Positions 15,832 through 25,743 of a stretch of 64,000 nucleotides of DNA are shown here, in pieces. The position numbers and the translations under genes are program-made. Location: assembly GCA_039944855.1 (NCBI GenBank), contig JBDUXZ010000037.1, positions 124,001 to 188,000 of the forward strand. The letters are read 5' to 3'. The notes under the pieces were generated by a model. It was not told the origin of the DNA. It saw nothing but the letters and a program-made list of their open reading frames with translations, and did no database searches. The first letter of the stretch is position 1; the number at the start of each line of letters is the position of its first letter. The stretch comes from Rhodothermales bacterium. GTDB taxonomy: Bacteria; Bacteroidota; Rhodothermia; Rhodothermales; JANQRZ01.

Positions 15832-17652
15832 ATGTCCGGCTCCCCCCTCTCTCGGCGCACGCCCCGCTCCCGGTGGGCGCTCCTCCTCGCGTGCCTCCTC
15901 CTCGCGCCGAGCGCCTTCCTCCTCCCCGGCTGCGGCGACGACCCCACCGGACCCGGGCCCGGCGGCGACGACGTCCTCGAGCTCCTCTTCGCCACCGAAG
16001 ACCTCCAGCTCCTCGGCGGCATCATCGGCGAGCTCGGCCTCGACGTCGTGCTCCGCACCGAGCCCGACCTCACGTTTTTCGCCCCCACCGACGAGGCCCT
16101 ACTCAGCCTCGGCCCGGAGATGCTCGCCCGCCTCAACAACCCGAGCAACGCCGACGTCCTGCGGAAGCTCGTCCGCCGCCACCTCGTCCGTGGTCGCTTC
16201 CGCGCCGCCGACCTCACCGACGGCACCGTCCTGACGCCGCTCGAAGGTCCACCGCTCACCGTTCGCGTCGTGGACGAGGCCATCACCGTCAGCGGGGCGC
16301 TCGTGACGGAGACGGACTTCGCCGCCGGCAACGGCGTCGTGCACCAGATCGACGAGGTCGTGCGGGACCACCTCACGATCGCTGAGCGGCTGCGGGTGAC
16401 GCCGCTGATCACGACGTTCGCGAGCGCCTTAGCGACGGCGGACCTCACGGGGCTCGTGTCGTCGGGCCAGCCGTACACCCTCCTCATCCCCATCAACAGC
16501 GGCTTCGCCGACCTCGGTACGGCGGAGCTGCAGTACCTCCTCGCCACGCCCAACCGCGGCGTCCTGCAGAAGGTGCTCCGCCACCACATCCTCCCCGGCC
16601 GTGTGCGGGCCGACGCGTTCACCGACGGCGCCACGCTCGCGCCCCTCGGCGGCCTCCCCCTGCAGGTCGAGGTCGACACCGAGGACAACATCGTCTACGT
16701 CGGCGGGGCCCGCGTGATCGTGCCGGAGGTGGAGACGGCCGACGGTCTGATCTACCTCCTCGATTCCGTCGTGCTCGGCCACCTCACCCTCGCCGAGCGG
16801 ATGCAGGTCGCCCCGCGGCTCACCACGTCGTACGCGATCCTCCGCGACGCCGGCCTCCTCTCCCGCCTCAACGGCTCCGACCCCTACAGCCTGTTCTCGG
16901 CCACGGACGCCGCCTGGGCCCCGCTCGGCCTCCCGCTCCTCGACGCCCTCCAGGACCGGCCCGACCTCCTGCTCAAAACGGCCCAGCACCAGATCGTGCC
17001 CGGCCGCGTCGAGCGCGACGCCCTCTTTCAAGGGGGCACGCTGAAGACGCTCGGCGGCTACGACCTCCCCGTCCGTGTCCGCAGCGAGGTCGGCGGGCCG
17101 CAGGTCCTCGTCGGCGACCGCGGCGTCGTCGACTTCCCGCCGCTGGAGGCGACGGGCGGGCTCCTCTACGAGATCGCCCCCTTCAACATCCCGCCTGACG
17201 TGGACCTCGAGGAGCGCGCCGTCTTCGCGGGCCTCTACCGGTTCCTCAACCTGATCGTGCGCGGCAACCTCACCTCGACGCTCGAGTCCGAGGGGCCGTT
17301 CACCGTCTTCGCCCCCATCGACGAGGTCCTCGCGGCGAACCCGATCCCGAACGGCTCCATCCCGGGCGTCATGCGCTACCATATTGTGCCGGGCACCTAC
17401 GAGGTGGGCGACCTCCCACCGGTCATCCAAGACTCGCTGTTTTTCCGCCTCCCCACACTGCAGGGATCGGACATCAAAGTCTATCCCACCGACCGGGGCG
17501 TCCAGTTGAACTGCACCGAAGAGAACGTCTTCGATCCGGAAACAGGCCAGATGGTGGGGGTCAACCTCGTGGACTGCGCCCCCCTGACCTTCGTCAACCT
17601 CCGGGCGCGCAACGGCATCATCCACCTCCTCAACGGCGTGCTCAGGCCGTGA
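15832..17652 (+). CDS. Four-domain fasciclin (FAS1) lipoprotein
   Basis: A signal peptide with lipobox (LLPGCGDD) is followed by a short Gly/Pro linker and four FAS1 repeats at roughly 45-185, 190-320, 325-455 and 465-606. The diagnostic H1/H2-type pieces are visible (LTFFAPTDEAL, YTLLIPINSGF, YSLFSATDAAW, FTVFAPIDEVL). FAS1 proteins mediate adhesion or surface assembly. Domains 1-3 are regular, while domain 4 has an insertion with two Cys (NCTEENVF, VDCAPLT) that could form a disulfide. Its 3' end overlaps the end of thiD on the other strand by 11 bases. A GC-rich antisense frame covers it but has no family features. Confidence 0.92.
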   Translation: MSGSPLSRRTPRSRWALLLACLLLAPSAFLLPGCGDDPTGPGPGGDDVLELLFATEDLQLLGGIIGELGLDVVLRTEPDLTFFAPTDEALLSLGPEMLARLNNPSNADVLRKLVRRHLVRGRFRAADLTDGTVLTPLEGPPLTVRVVDEAITVSGALVTETDFAAGNGVVHQIDEVVRDHLTIAERLRVTPLITTFASALATADLTGLVSSGQPYTLLIPINSGFADLGTAELQYLLATPNRGVLQKVLRHHILPGRVRADAFTDGATLAPLGGLPLQVEVDTEDNIVYVGGARVIVPEVETADGLIYLLDSVVLGHLTLAERMQVAPRLTTSYAILRDAGLLSRLNGSDPYSLFSATDAAWAPLGLPLLDALQDRPDLLLKTAQHQIVPGRVERDALFQGGTLKTLGGYDLPVRVRSEVGGPQVLVGDRGVVDFPPLEATGGLLYEIAPFNIPPDVDLEERAVFAGLYRFLNLIVRGNLTSTLESEGPFTVFAPIDEVLAANPIPNGSIPGVMRYHIVPGTYEVGDLPPVIQDSLFFRLPTLQGSDIKVYPTDRGVQLNCTEENVFDPETGQMVGVNLVDCAPLTFVNLRARNGIIHLLNGVLRP

Positions 17653-18487
17653 GCGGTGGCCGGTCTGCGAGGAAGTAGAAGTGGTTCGTCGGCCCGTGGC
17701 CGCCGCCGATGGCGAGGCCGTGACGGATGGCCTCGGTGACGTACGCTTTCGCCGCGCGGACGGCGTCGGCGAGCGCTTCGCCACGAGCGAGGCGAGCCGC
17801 GATCGCGGAGGCATACGTGCATCCCGTCCCGTGCGTGTGCGGCGTGTCGATCCGCTCGGAGCGGAAGGCGTGGACCTCGGCGCCGTCGAATAGGACGTCT
17901 ACGGCGTCGGCCTCGCCGTCGAGGTGGCCGCCTTTGACGAGGACGGCCTGCGGGCCGAGCGCGTGGATAGCGCGCGCCGCCGCCTCGGCATCCGCCCGCG
18001 TGCGGATCTCCCCACCGACGAGCCGCTCGGCCTCGTGCACGTTCGGCGTGACGAGCGCGGCGAGCGGGAACAGGTCGCCCTTCATCGCCTCGACGGCGTC
18101 GGGCTGCAAGAGTGCGAACCCGCTCTTCGAGATCATCACGGGGTCGACGACGAGCGGCGCGAAATCGTGCTCCCGCACCTTCCGTGCGACAAGCCCGATG
18201 ATAGCGGCCGAGGACAGCATTCCGGTCTTGACCGCACCGAACGTGAAGTCGTCCGCGACGGCGTCGAGTTGAGCTTCGATGATGTCGAGCGGGAGGTCGA
18301 AGGCAGCGGTGACGGCTCGCGTGTTCTGCGCAGTGACGGCGGTGATGACGCTCGCGGCGAAGACGCCGTTCGCTTCCATCGCTTTGATGTCGGCCTGGAT
18401 ACCGGCGCCGCCGCCGGAGTCGCTGCCGGCGATCGTGAGGGCGAGGGGTTTGGCGTTGGGGGTCGGGACTCGGGGGTCGGGGGTCAT
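17642..18487 (-). CDS. thiD: Hydroxymethylpyrimidine (phosphate) kinase
   Basis: The protein phosphorylates HMP and HMP-P in thiamine synthesis. It has the ribokinase-fold signature [20 protein letters not shown] at the start and DPVMISKSG near 120. The anion-hole/catalytic [17 protein letters not shown] is near 215-230. It is the last gene of the leftward thi operon and overlaps the stop of the preceding gene by 4 bases (18484-18487). The first ten codons ([10 protein letters not shown]) are encoded by a degenerate 7-base repeat running from the start codon into the gene, so the biologically conserved protein begins at about residue 12. Length 281 is slightly longer than usual for ThiD because of this extension. 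Confidence 0.95.
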   Translation of the reverse strand: MTPDPRVPTPNAKPLALTIAGSDSGGGAGIQADIKAMEANGVFAASVITAVTAQNTRAVTAAFDLPLDIIEAQLDAVADDFTFGAVKTGMLSSAAIIGLVARKVREHDFAPLVVDPVMISKSGFALLQPDAVEAMKGDLFPLAALVTPNVHEAERLVGGEIRTRADAEAAARAIHALGPQAVLVKGGHLDGEADAVDVLFDGAEVHAFRSERIDTPHTHGTGCTYASAIAARLARGEALADAVRAAKAYVTEAIRHGLAIGGGHGPTNHFYFLADRPPLTA

Positions 18488-19140
18488 GGCTGTAGCTCGG
18501 CGAGATAGCGGGCGGTGGCGGCAGCGGGGTCGGGGGCGTGGAGGATGCCGGAGAGGGCGGCGACGCCATACGCCCCGGCGTCGAGGCAGTCCGCGACACG
18601 GTCCGGCGTGATGCCACCGAGGGCGTAGACCGGCGTATTGGGCACGGCACGGCAGCAGGCCGCGAGCGCGTCGAGCCCCACGCCGACGTGGTTGGGCTTG
18701 CTCGTCGTCGGAAAGATCGGGCTGAACAGCACGGCACAGGCACCCTGCTGGGCGGCGGCGCGAGCCTCGTCCACCGTGTGCGCGGAATAACTCAGCAGGG
18801 CCTCGGGCTGCCCTCGCCTCGCTTCAGCCACGGACGGCCCCCGTGCGCCGACGTGCAGCCCGAGACCGAGCGCCCCAGCGACCCCGATGTGGGTGTTGAC
18901 AGAGACCGCCGTCTTCGGCCGCACCGCCCGTACCTCCTCCATGAGCGCCCGGGCTGACCAGGCGAAGGCCTCATCGGAGGCTTCGTGATCGCGGAGGTGC
19001 AGCCAGAGCCGACCGACCCGAACCGCTTCGATCACGCACCGCTGCACCGCCTCGTCAGTAAACCCGTCGGCGATGAGCATGAGGCGCGGCAATACGGCTC
19101 CTGTAACGTCTACCGTCCACCGTCCACCCTCAACTGACAT
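18484..19140 (-). CDS. ThiE/TenI-family protein (thiamine-phosphate synthase or thiazole tautomerase)
   Basis: This is a TIM-barrel protein of the ThiE/TenI family, between thiG and thiD. The family pieces present are [42 protein letters not shown] and [11 protein letters not shown]. Several positions differ from classic ThiE. The Lys of QLRDK is His, the VND motif reads VNT, and the end reads ALSGI as in TenI rather than VVSAI. It could thus be a TenI-type thiazole tautomerase, or the only ThiE of the cell with relaxed motifs. The start at 19140 overlaps thiG by 11 bases; residues 2-15 come from a 7-base repeat array. An upstream ATG at 19170 lies within thiG. Confidence 0.8.
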   Translation of the reverse strand: MSVEGGRWTVDVTGAVLPRLMLIADGFTDEAVQRCVIEAVRVGRLWLHLRDHEASDEAFAWSARALMEEVRAVRPKTAVSVNTHIGVAGALGLGLHVGARGPSVAEARRGQPEALLSYSAHTVDEARAAAQQGACAVLFSPIFPTTSKPNHVGVGLDALAACCRAVPNTPVYALGGITPDRVADCLDAGAYGVAALSGILHAPDPAAATARYLAELQP

Positions 19141-19951
19141 CGATCCGCCCGTCCATCGGCGACGAGGCATTCGCGTAGAGGCGGCGCGGGATGCGCCCGG
19201 CGCGATACGCGAGCCGCCCGGCCTCGACGGCGTGGCGGACGGCGGCGGCCATTAGCACGGGGTGCTCGGCCCCGGAGATCGCCGTGTTGAGGAGCACGCC
19301 GTCGTAGCCGAGTTCGAGCGCCCGCGCCGCGTCGCTCGCCGTGCCAAGTCCGGCGTCGACGATGAGCGGCGTGTCGGGCAGCGTCTCGCGGATGATCCGC
19401 AGCGTGTACGGATTGACGAGCCCCATCCCGCTGCCGATCGGCGCGGCGAGCGGCATCACGGCAGCGCAGCCGAGGTCGGCGAGCTTGCGGCAGGTGATGG
19501 GGTCGTCGTTGCAGTAGGCGAGGACGTGGAAGCCGTCATCGACGAGGGTCTTCGCCGCCTTCAGCAGTTGTTCGACGTCGGGGTAAAGCGTCTCGTCGTC
19601 GCCGATAACTTCGAGCTTGACGAGGTCGGTGCCGAGGGCCTCGCGGGCAAGCCCGGCGGTGAGCACGGCTTCGCGGGCGGTGTAGCACCCGGCCGTGTTC
19701 GGGAGGATCTCGTAGCCGCGCGCCCGGAGTAGGCCGAGCACGCTCTCCCCTTCCGTCTCGCGCAGGTTCACGCGGCGGATCGAGACGGTGACGAGTTCGG
19801 CCCCGGACGCCTCGACGGCGTCGAGCATGACCTGCGGGCTCGGGTAGCGGCTCGTCCCGATGAGCACGCGCGAGCGGAGTTCGAGCGGGCCGATCCGCAG
19901 GAGGTCGTCCGTGGTCTGGGCACCGGGCTCCGTAGTCGTTATCTCAGCCAT
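19130..19951 (-). CDS. thiG: Thiazole synthase
   Basis: ThiG condenses deoxyxylulose 5-phosphate, dehydroglycine and ThiS-thiocarboxylate into the thiamine thiazole. The 273-residue sequence contains [12 protein letters not shown], the Schiff-base lysine in [22 protein letters not shown] and [18 protein letters not shown], all typical. It sits 3 bases after thiS, as expected for partners that form a complex. The downstream gene overlaps its 3' end. No departure from the family was noticed. Confidence 0.96.
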   Translation of the reverse strand: MAEITTTEPGAQTTDDLLRIGPLELRSRVLIGTSRYPSPQVMLDAVEASGAELVTVSIRRVNLRETEGESVLGLLRARGYEILPNTAGCYTAREAVLTAGLAREALGTDLVKLEVIGDDETLYPDVEQLLKAAKTLVDDGFHVLAYCNDDPITCRKLADLGCAAVMPLAAPIGSGMGLVNPYTLRIIRETLPDTPLIVDAGLGTASDAARALELGYDGVLLNTAISGAEHPVLMAAAVRHAVEAGRLAYRAGRIPRRLYANASSPMDGRIDVS

Positions 19952-19954
19952 GCC

Positions 19955-20179
19955 TCATCCGCCCTGTGTCGCAGTGATGATCTCGATTTCATCGCCCGTT
20001 TCCACCGGCGTCGCGGGCCACTCAGCGCGGCGGACGACGGCGCCATTCCGCGCGACGGCGATGCCGGGCTGCTCCGGGTCGAGGTCGAGGCGATGCAGCA
20101 GGGCGGGCAGGGTGAGGCCGGTCGGGACCTCGCGGGCGTCGCCGTTGACGGTGATCGGGACGAGGGTGGCGGTGGACAT
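19955..20179 (-). CDS. thiS: Sulfur carrier protein ThiS
   Basis: This 74-residue ubiquitin-like carrier ends in the required Gly-Gly (ITATQGG) and has the usual VARNGAVVRRAEW and DEIEIITA strands. It donates sulfur as a C-terminal thiocarboxylate to ThiG. The start is the ATG at 20179, downstream of thiO; a longer open frame runs back into the thiO 3' end but lacks family similarity. Spacing to thiG is 3 bases. No adenylyltransferase (ThiF) is encoded in the window, so activation must come from elsewhere. Confidence 0.93.
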   Translation of the reverse strand: MSTATLVPITVNGDAREVPTGLTLPALLHRLDLDPEQPGIAVARNGAVVRRAEWPATPVETGDEIEIITATQGG

Positions 20180-20231
20180 CGGGGGGAGGGTCAGCGGAGG
20201 GAGACGCGGCGGATCGCGGCGCGCCGAGACG

Positions 20232-21386
20232 CTACACGTTGTGCCGTTGCGGGGAGAACGGGGCCAGCCAATCGGAGGTTTCGAACGCCGAAGCGCTGGG
20301 CCGGTCGAGCGACGCATCGAGTGAGGCCGCGAGTTCGTCGGCGGTGACGGGGGCGAGGAGGATGCCGTGGCGGTAGTGGCCCGTCGCGAGCACGACGCCG
20401 GGCGCCCCGCTCGGTCCGAGGAGCGGCGCGTGATCCCGGCTCGCCGGCCGCACGCCCGCCCACGTCTCGATCACTTCGAGCTCTTCGACACCCGGCACGA
20501 CCTCGACCGCGCCTTCGAGCAGCCGGTAGAGCCCGCCCGCCGTGACGCGTAGGTCGAACCCCATCTCCTCACTCGTCGCCCCGATCACGAGCCGGCCGTC
20601 GGACTTCGGCGCGAGGTAGGCGTCGGGGCCGCGCACGACGTGGCGCAGCTCGAACGGCCGATCCATCCGCAGCGACAGCATTTGCCCTTTCACCGGGCGG
20701 ACCGGCGGCGCCGGCTCCAACCCGTCGATCTCCCGCAACCACGCTCCCGCCGCGAGCACGACGACGGCCGCCTCGATCCGCTCGCCCGCGTCGGTAACGA
20801 CGGCGGGCCGCTCGCCCGGCTCGACGGCCCGCACCGTCACGCCCTCGCGCAGCGTCGCACTCGGCGCGCGCTCGACGGCTAGGCGCAGCGCCTCGACGAC
20901 GCGGCGGTTGTCGACCTGATGGTCCTCCGGCGAGTGAATCGCGGCGGCGAGCTTCGGAGAGAGGAACGGCTCGATTTCGAGGGCTTCGCTCCCCGTCAGC
21001 CATTCGACGGGCACGTCGTGGGACTGCTGAAAGCGGTAGAGTCGGCGGAGCGCCTCGGCTGCGTCCCGGTCGTCGGCGACGACGAGCGTGCCGTCGTCGC
21101 GGTAGCCGACGTCGTGGCCGCTCGCCGCTTCGAGCGCGCGGGCGAAGGCGGGCCACCGGCGCAGGCTCTCACGCCCGAGGCGGTATAATGCCACCTCCTC
21201 GAACCGGATCTCGACGGCGGGCGCGAGCATCCCGGCGGCGGCGTACGACGTGCCGCGTCCGGCCCGCCCGCGCTCGACGATCGTCACGGTCCGGCCGCGC
21301 TGCGCCAGTCGCCACCCGAGCGCGAGCCCGATGATGCCGCCGCCGACGATGACGACGTCGGTTGAGGGTTGAGGGGTGGAGGTCAT
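20232..21386 (-). CDS. thiO: Glycine oxidase ThiO
   Basis: This FAD-dependent amine oxidase makes dehydroglycine (iminoacetate) for thiazole synthesis. The dinucleotide fold VVIVGGGIIGLALGWRLAQRG is at about 10-30, SYAAAGMLAP follows, and VRPVKGQMLSL plus the C-terminal TGHYRHGILLAPVTA match the ThiO branch of the DAO family. Presence of ThiO rather than ThiH means aerobic, oxygen-dependent thiazole synthesis. The ATG at 21386 is used; the codons just after it (TSTPQPST) are encoded by a degenerate heptad repeat. Only 64 bases separate it from a divergent oxidoreductase gene, so both share one promoter region. No TPP riboswitch is visible there. Confidence 0.94.
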   Translation of the reverse strand: MTSTPQPSTDVVIVGGGIIGLALGWRLAQRGRTVTIVERGRAGRGTSYAAAGMLAPAVEIRFEEVALYRLGRESLRRWPAFARALEAASGHDVGYRDDGTLVVADDRDAAEALRRLYRFQQSHDVPVEWLTGSEALEIEPFLSPKLAAAIHSPEDHQVDNRRVVEALRLAVERAPSATLREGVTVRAVEPGERPAVVTDAGERIEAAVVVLAAGAWLREIDGLEPAPPVRPVKGQMLSLRMDRPFELRHVVRGPDAYLAPKSDGRLVIGATSEEMGFDLRVTAGGLYRLLEGAVEVVPGVEELEVIETWAGVRPASRDHAPLLGPSGAPGVVLATGHYRHGILLAPVTADELAASLDASLDRPSASAFETSDWLAPFSPQRHNV

Positions 21387-21450
21387 GGGGCTCATTGTAC
21401 CCACGGCCGCCGTTTCCATCCGCGAACAACTGACAAAGGACTACGGACTC

Positions 21451-22515
21451 GTGACAGAACACCTCATCGTCGGCGGCGGGCTAGCCGGGGCGTGCGCCGC
21501 GCTCTGGCTGAGCGAGCACGGCTCGGTCACAGTGCTCGAAGCCGAGCGTCCGGCGGCGGGCGCGTCCGGCGCGGCGGCGGGCCTCGTCAACCCCTTCATG
21601 GCGCACCGGGCGAATCCGGCGTGGCGCTTCGAGGACGCGCTCGCCGCACTCCACGCGACGCTCGACCGCGCCGGGGCCGCCGACCTCTTCCGCGCCACCG
21701 GCCTCCTCCGCCCCGCCCGCGACGCGAAACAGGCGCGCACCTTTCGCGACCGTGCCGACGCCCTCCCGGACTACGCCGCGTGGCAGTCGGCCGACGCGCT
21801 CGCGGCGCAGTATCCCGACGTCGCGGCGCAGCACGGCGGGCTGTGGATCCCGGCCGGTGGCGCCGTCGATCTCGGCGCGCTCGTCGAAACGCTGCTGCAC
21901 GCGGCGACGGCGCGGGGCGCGACGGTCCGCTCCGGCGTGCGCGTCGTGGCGTGGGGCGAAGAGGAAACGCAGGCGTGGGTCGAGACGGCGGAGGGCGAGC
22001 GGATCACGGCGCGGCACGTCGTGCTCGCTCTCGGCGACGGCTTCCGCCACGTGCCCGAACTGGCCGCGCTGCCCCTCCACCGGATCAAAGGGCAGACGAT
22101 CCGCATCGCCCGACCCGACGGCCTCGGCCCGCTGCCGTCGCTCTCCGGCTTCGGCTACGTCGCGCCGGACGGGGACACGCTCGTCGTCGGCAGTTCGTAC
22201 GAGCACGACTTCGACGACCTCGAGCCCAGCGCGGCCGAGTCGGAGCGGCTCGTGGCCCAGTCGGCGCGGATGGTGCCCGCCCTCGCCGGGGCGCGCGTGC
22301 TGGAGGCGCGGGCGGGCGTCCGCGTGACGGTGCCGCGCACGCACTCGCCGCAGCGGCTCCCGCTCCTCGGCCCGCTCCCCGGACGGCGGCGCGTGTGGGT
22401 CTTCACCGGGCTCGGCTCGAAGGGGCTCCTCACCGCCCCGCTCCTCGCCCGGGATCTCCCCGCGTGGCTCGACGCCCCCGCACAGATCCCGGCCGAGGTA
22501 CGTGCGCCGCGCTGA
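21451..22515 (+). CDS. FAD-dependent oxidoreductase, DAO/MnmC-like
   Basis: The GTG at 21451 opens a 354-residue protein with the FAD-binding [20 protein letters not shown] at the start and [19 protein letters not shown] after it. The substrate-domain motif [13 protein letters not shown] and the C-terminal [20 protein letters not shown] follow. This set resembles the oxidase domain of MnmC and related D-amino-acid-oxidase family proteins more than ThiO. It could oxidise a modified glycine or tRNA side-chain adduct. It is divergent from thiO, and its start is overlapped by 7-base repeats. An earlier ATG at 21376 would overlap thiO on the other strand, so I prefer 21451. Confidence 0.82.
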   Translation: MTEHLIVGGGLAGACAALWLSEHGSVTVLEAERPAAGASGAAAGLVNPFMAHRANPAWRFEDALAALHATLDRAGAADLFRATGLLRPARDAKQARTFRDRADALPDYAAWQSADALAAQYPDVAAQHGGLWIPAGGAVDLGALVETLLHAATARGATVRSGVRVVAWGEEETQAWVETAEGERITARHVVLALGDGFRHVPELAALPLHRIKGQTIRIARPDGLGPLPSLSGFGYVAPDGDTLVVGSSYEHDFDDLEPSAAESERLVAQSARMVPALAGARVLEARAGVRVTVPRTHSPQRLPLLGPLPGRRRVWVFTGLGSKGLLTAPLLARDLPAWLDAPAQIPAEVRAPR

Positions 22516-22528
22516 ACGCCGCCCTCCG

Positions 22529-22536
22529 TATATTCC
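22529..22536 (+). promoter_or_regulatory. Candidate promoter -7 element of fructose-bisphosphate aldolase
   Basis: TATATTCC stands out in a GC-rich gap 44 bases before the ATG at 22580. Similar TATnTT(A/C)C octamers precede other genes here (28377, 49215). It may be the local version of the Bacteroidota/Rhodothermia -7 box. Confidence 0.35.
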
Positions 22537-22579
22537 ACAGGCCCCGCCTCTACCGCCCCTCCGACCTTTCTGCACTGCC

Positions 22580-23659
<1,080 letters not shown>

Positions 23660-23681
23660 CCGGGTCGTGACTTTTCGCCCG

Positions 23682-23713
23682 AGGGCGGCTTCCTTTCGGG
23701 GAGGCCGCCCTTT
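23682..23713 (+). terminator. Terminator after the aldolase gene
   Basis: AGGGCGGCTTCC (about 23682-23693) pairs with GGAGGCCGCCCT (about 23699-23710), separated by a short TTTCGG-like loop and followed by TTT. Confidence 0.7.
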
Positions 23714-23732
23714 CCGTTTCGGCGCACCCGCG

Positions 23733-24524
23733 TCACCCCTCCGGCTTTACGAATACCAAAAAATGTTGCCGGGGCAGGAAGTCTTTCGTCTCGACGTGTC
23801 GCAGCCCGACGGCCTCTAGTTCGAGCCGGACCTGCGCCTCGGTCATCTTGTGCAGCTCTTTGATCGGGATCGACGGGTCTTCGCCTCGGTACTCGACGAG
23901 GACGACGCGCCCGCCGGGGCGGAGCGACCGGACGATCCCCTCCATCATCTCGCGCGGGTGCGAGAACTCGTGGTAGGCGTCCACGATGAGCGTGAGGTCT
24001 ACGGACGCCTCGGGCAGGTTCGGGTCGCTGATCGTGCCCTGCACGGCCTCGACGTTGTCGGCCCCCTCGCGTGCGGCCCGCTCGTCGATGATGGCCAGCA
24101 TCTCGGGCTGGATGTCGACGGCGTAGACCCCGCCCTCGGGCACGCGGCCGGCGATGCGGAAAGTGAAGTAGCCCGTGCCCGCGCCGATGTCCGCGACCAC
24201 GTCGTCGGGCGCGAGGTCGAGCGAGTCCACGACGGCGCCGGGGCGTTCGAGTTCTGCGCGCTCGGCGCGCTCGAGCCAGGCGGCGCCTCGGTGGCCCATC
24301 ACGTGGGATATCTCGCGGCCGAGGTAAAGCTTGCCCGTGCCGTCGCGGCTCGGCGTCTGATAGGTGTAGACGCTCGTGTCCGCCGCCGCGCCGCCTGCCG
24401 CCCGCACCGACGCCGCGGCCGAGTCGGAGATCGGCGGGCGGGCCGCCTCGCCCGTCGAGGGTCCGCCGCAGCCCACGGCAAAAGGCAAGACAATGAGGAG
24501 GGCGAGGGGAACGAATCGGTTCAT
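23733..24524 (-). CDS. Lipoprotein with class I methyltransferase fold
   Basis: The N-terminus (MNRFVPLALLIVLPFAVGCGG) is a clear lipoprotein signal with an AVGC lipobox, followed by a Ser/Ala-rich linker to about residue 50. The rest is a Rossmann SAM-methyltransferase domain with motif I VADIGAGTGYFTFRIA, the acidic VYAVDIQPEM and a motif resembling LTLIVDAYHEF. SAM is not normally available outside the cytoplasm, so either the protein acts before export, remains inside, or binds another ligand. Similar exported methyltransferase-like proteins occur in other Bacteroidota and Planctomycetes. It is flanked by convergent and same-strand genes without an obvious pathway link. Confidence 0.85.
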   Translation of the reverse strand: MNRFVPLALLIVLPFAVGCGGPSTGEAARPPISDSAAASVRAAGGAAADTSVYTYQTPSRDGTGKLYLGREISHVMGHRGAAWLERAERAELERPGAVVDSLDLAPDDVVADIGAGTGYFTFRIAGRVPEGGVYAVDIQPEMLAIIDERAAREGADNVEAVQGTISDPNLPEASVDLTLIVDAYHEFSHPREMMEGIVRSLRPGGRVVLVEYRGEDPSIPIKELHKMTEAQVRLELEAVGLRHVETKDFLPRQHFLVFVKPEG

Positions 24525-24651
24525 CGGGGTCCCGTAGGGGCGCAGCGCTGCTGCGACCGCGTTCGTGTCAAAGCAGCGGTTTCTAGATCATACGCCGCCG
24601 GCCGCGCCCGGATCGCCACGGGTGGTTCGGCGTGCCCTCACGCTAGCCACG

Positions 24652-25542
24652 TCACGCGCCGGGCCGGGTGAGCGGGATCGACGTCGCGCCGGGCCGGCGG
24701 ATCTCGTCGGGCAGCGGCATCCCGGTCAGCGTGCCCTCCGCCGCGTAGGGTGAGCGGAGTTCGACGGGCGCCCGCTCCCCGCTCGCCTTCCGCGAGCGGA
24801 TGTTGAGGAACTCGACGAGGAGCGAGAACGCCATCGCCGTGTAGATGTAGCCCTTCGGGATGTGCTGCCCGAGGCCCTCGGCCACGAGGTTCACGCCGAT
24901 CAGGATGAGGAACGCGAGCGCCAGCATCTTCACCGTCGGGTGGTGGTGGACGAAGTCCGAGATCGGCGTGGCGAAGGCCATCATCACGCCGACGGCGATC
25001 ACGACGGCGATGATCATCACCATGATCTCATCGGCCATCCCGACGGCCGTGATGACGGAGTCGAGCGAGAACACGATGTCGAGGATGGCGATCTGGATGA
25101 GGACGCCGGTGAACGAGACGCCCTTCCCCTTCTCCGTCGCGTGGTGGGCGTCGCCTTCGAGCTTGCCGTGGATCTCGTGCGTGCTCTTCGCCACGAGGAA
25201 CGCCCCGCCGATCAGCAAGATTAGGTCGCGGCCTGAGATCACCCATGGGAGGTCACCCCGCTCGCCGCCGTGCACCTCGCCGCCCATGATCCCTTCGAGG
25301 AAGCCGAGTTCGAAGAGCGGCGCCGTCAGCCCCATCACCCACGAGATCGAGAGGAGGAGGAGGATCCGCATCCCCATCGCAATCCCGAGGCCGATCGTGC
25401 GGGCGCGCGGCTGCTGGTCTTCGGGGAGCCGACCCGAGAGGATCGAGATAAAGATGATGTTGTCGATGCCGAGGACGATCTCGAGGGCAGTCAGCGTGCC
25501 GAGGGCGACCCAGGCTTCGGGGGAAGCGATCCAGTCGAACAT
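24652..25542 (-). CDS. TerC-family integral membrane protein
   Basis: This 296-residue, seven-helix protein has the two TerC signature acidic motifs, EIVLGIDNIIFISIL in the first helix and LDIVFSLDSVITAVG near the middle. Those Asp/Asn residues lie within the membrane and are thought to bind metal ions. TerC proteins act in metal export, manganese loading of secreted proteins or tellurium resistance. A charged His/Glu-containing loop (HATEKGKG) precedes the central motif. The gene is alone; the neighbour upstream on the other strand is divergent, with a 200-base gap that contains palindromic repeats. Confidence 0.9.
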   Translation of the reverse strand: MFDWIASPEAWVALGTLTALEIVLGIDNIIFISILSGRLPEDQQPRARTIGLGIAMGMRILLLLSISWVMGLTAPLFELGFLEGIMGGEVHGGERGDLPWVISGRDLILLIGGAFLVAKSTHEIHGKLEGDAHHATEKGKGVSFTGVLIQIAILDIVFSLDSVITAVGMADEIMVMIIAVVIAVGVMMAFATPISDFVHHHPTVKMLALAFLILIGVNLVAEGLGQHIPKGYIYTAMAFSLLVEFLNIRSRKASGERAPVELRSPYAAEGTLTGMPLPDEIRRPGATSIPLTRPGA

Positions 25543-25651
25543 GAGGGGCGGGGATGGGGGGAGAAGTGCGAGCGCGCCCGGTTATATTAGCGACGCCCGC
25601 CCTTTTGATCCGGCCTTTCTTTGCGCCGGTCCCGCCCCGACGGATCATCCC

Positions 25652-25730
25652 GTAGAGACGCCCCGGCGGGGCGTATCTGCCCTCATTCCCAGCATCCCGC
25701 TCGTACAGACGCAGCACGCTGCGTCTCTAC
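25652..25730. repeat. Pair of 'GTAGAGACG' palindromic repeats
   Basis: Two hairpins lie side by side. GTAGAGACGCCCC (25652-25664) pairs with GGGGCGTATCTGC (25668-25680), and GTACAGACGCAGC (25703-25715) pairs with GCTGCGTCTCTAC (25717-25730). The shared GTAGAGACG ends identify members of a dispersed palindromic family. They fall in the leader of the downstream ATPase gene. Confidence 0.75.
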
Positions 25731-25743
25731 CTCTACTTCCAGC

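Noticed and set aside
14154-16385. A 743-codon plus-strand frame opposite the TonB receptor
   Set aside because: It shows antisense composition and no motifs, and it runs across the intergenic promoter region into the fasciclin gene in another frame.
21387-21450. TPP riboswitch upstream of the thiamine operon
   Set aside because: The 64-base gap is too short and lacks the CTGAGA and ACCTGA core elements; none is seen upstream of thiS, thiG or thiD either.
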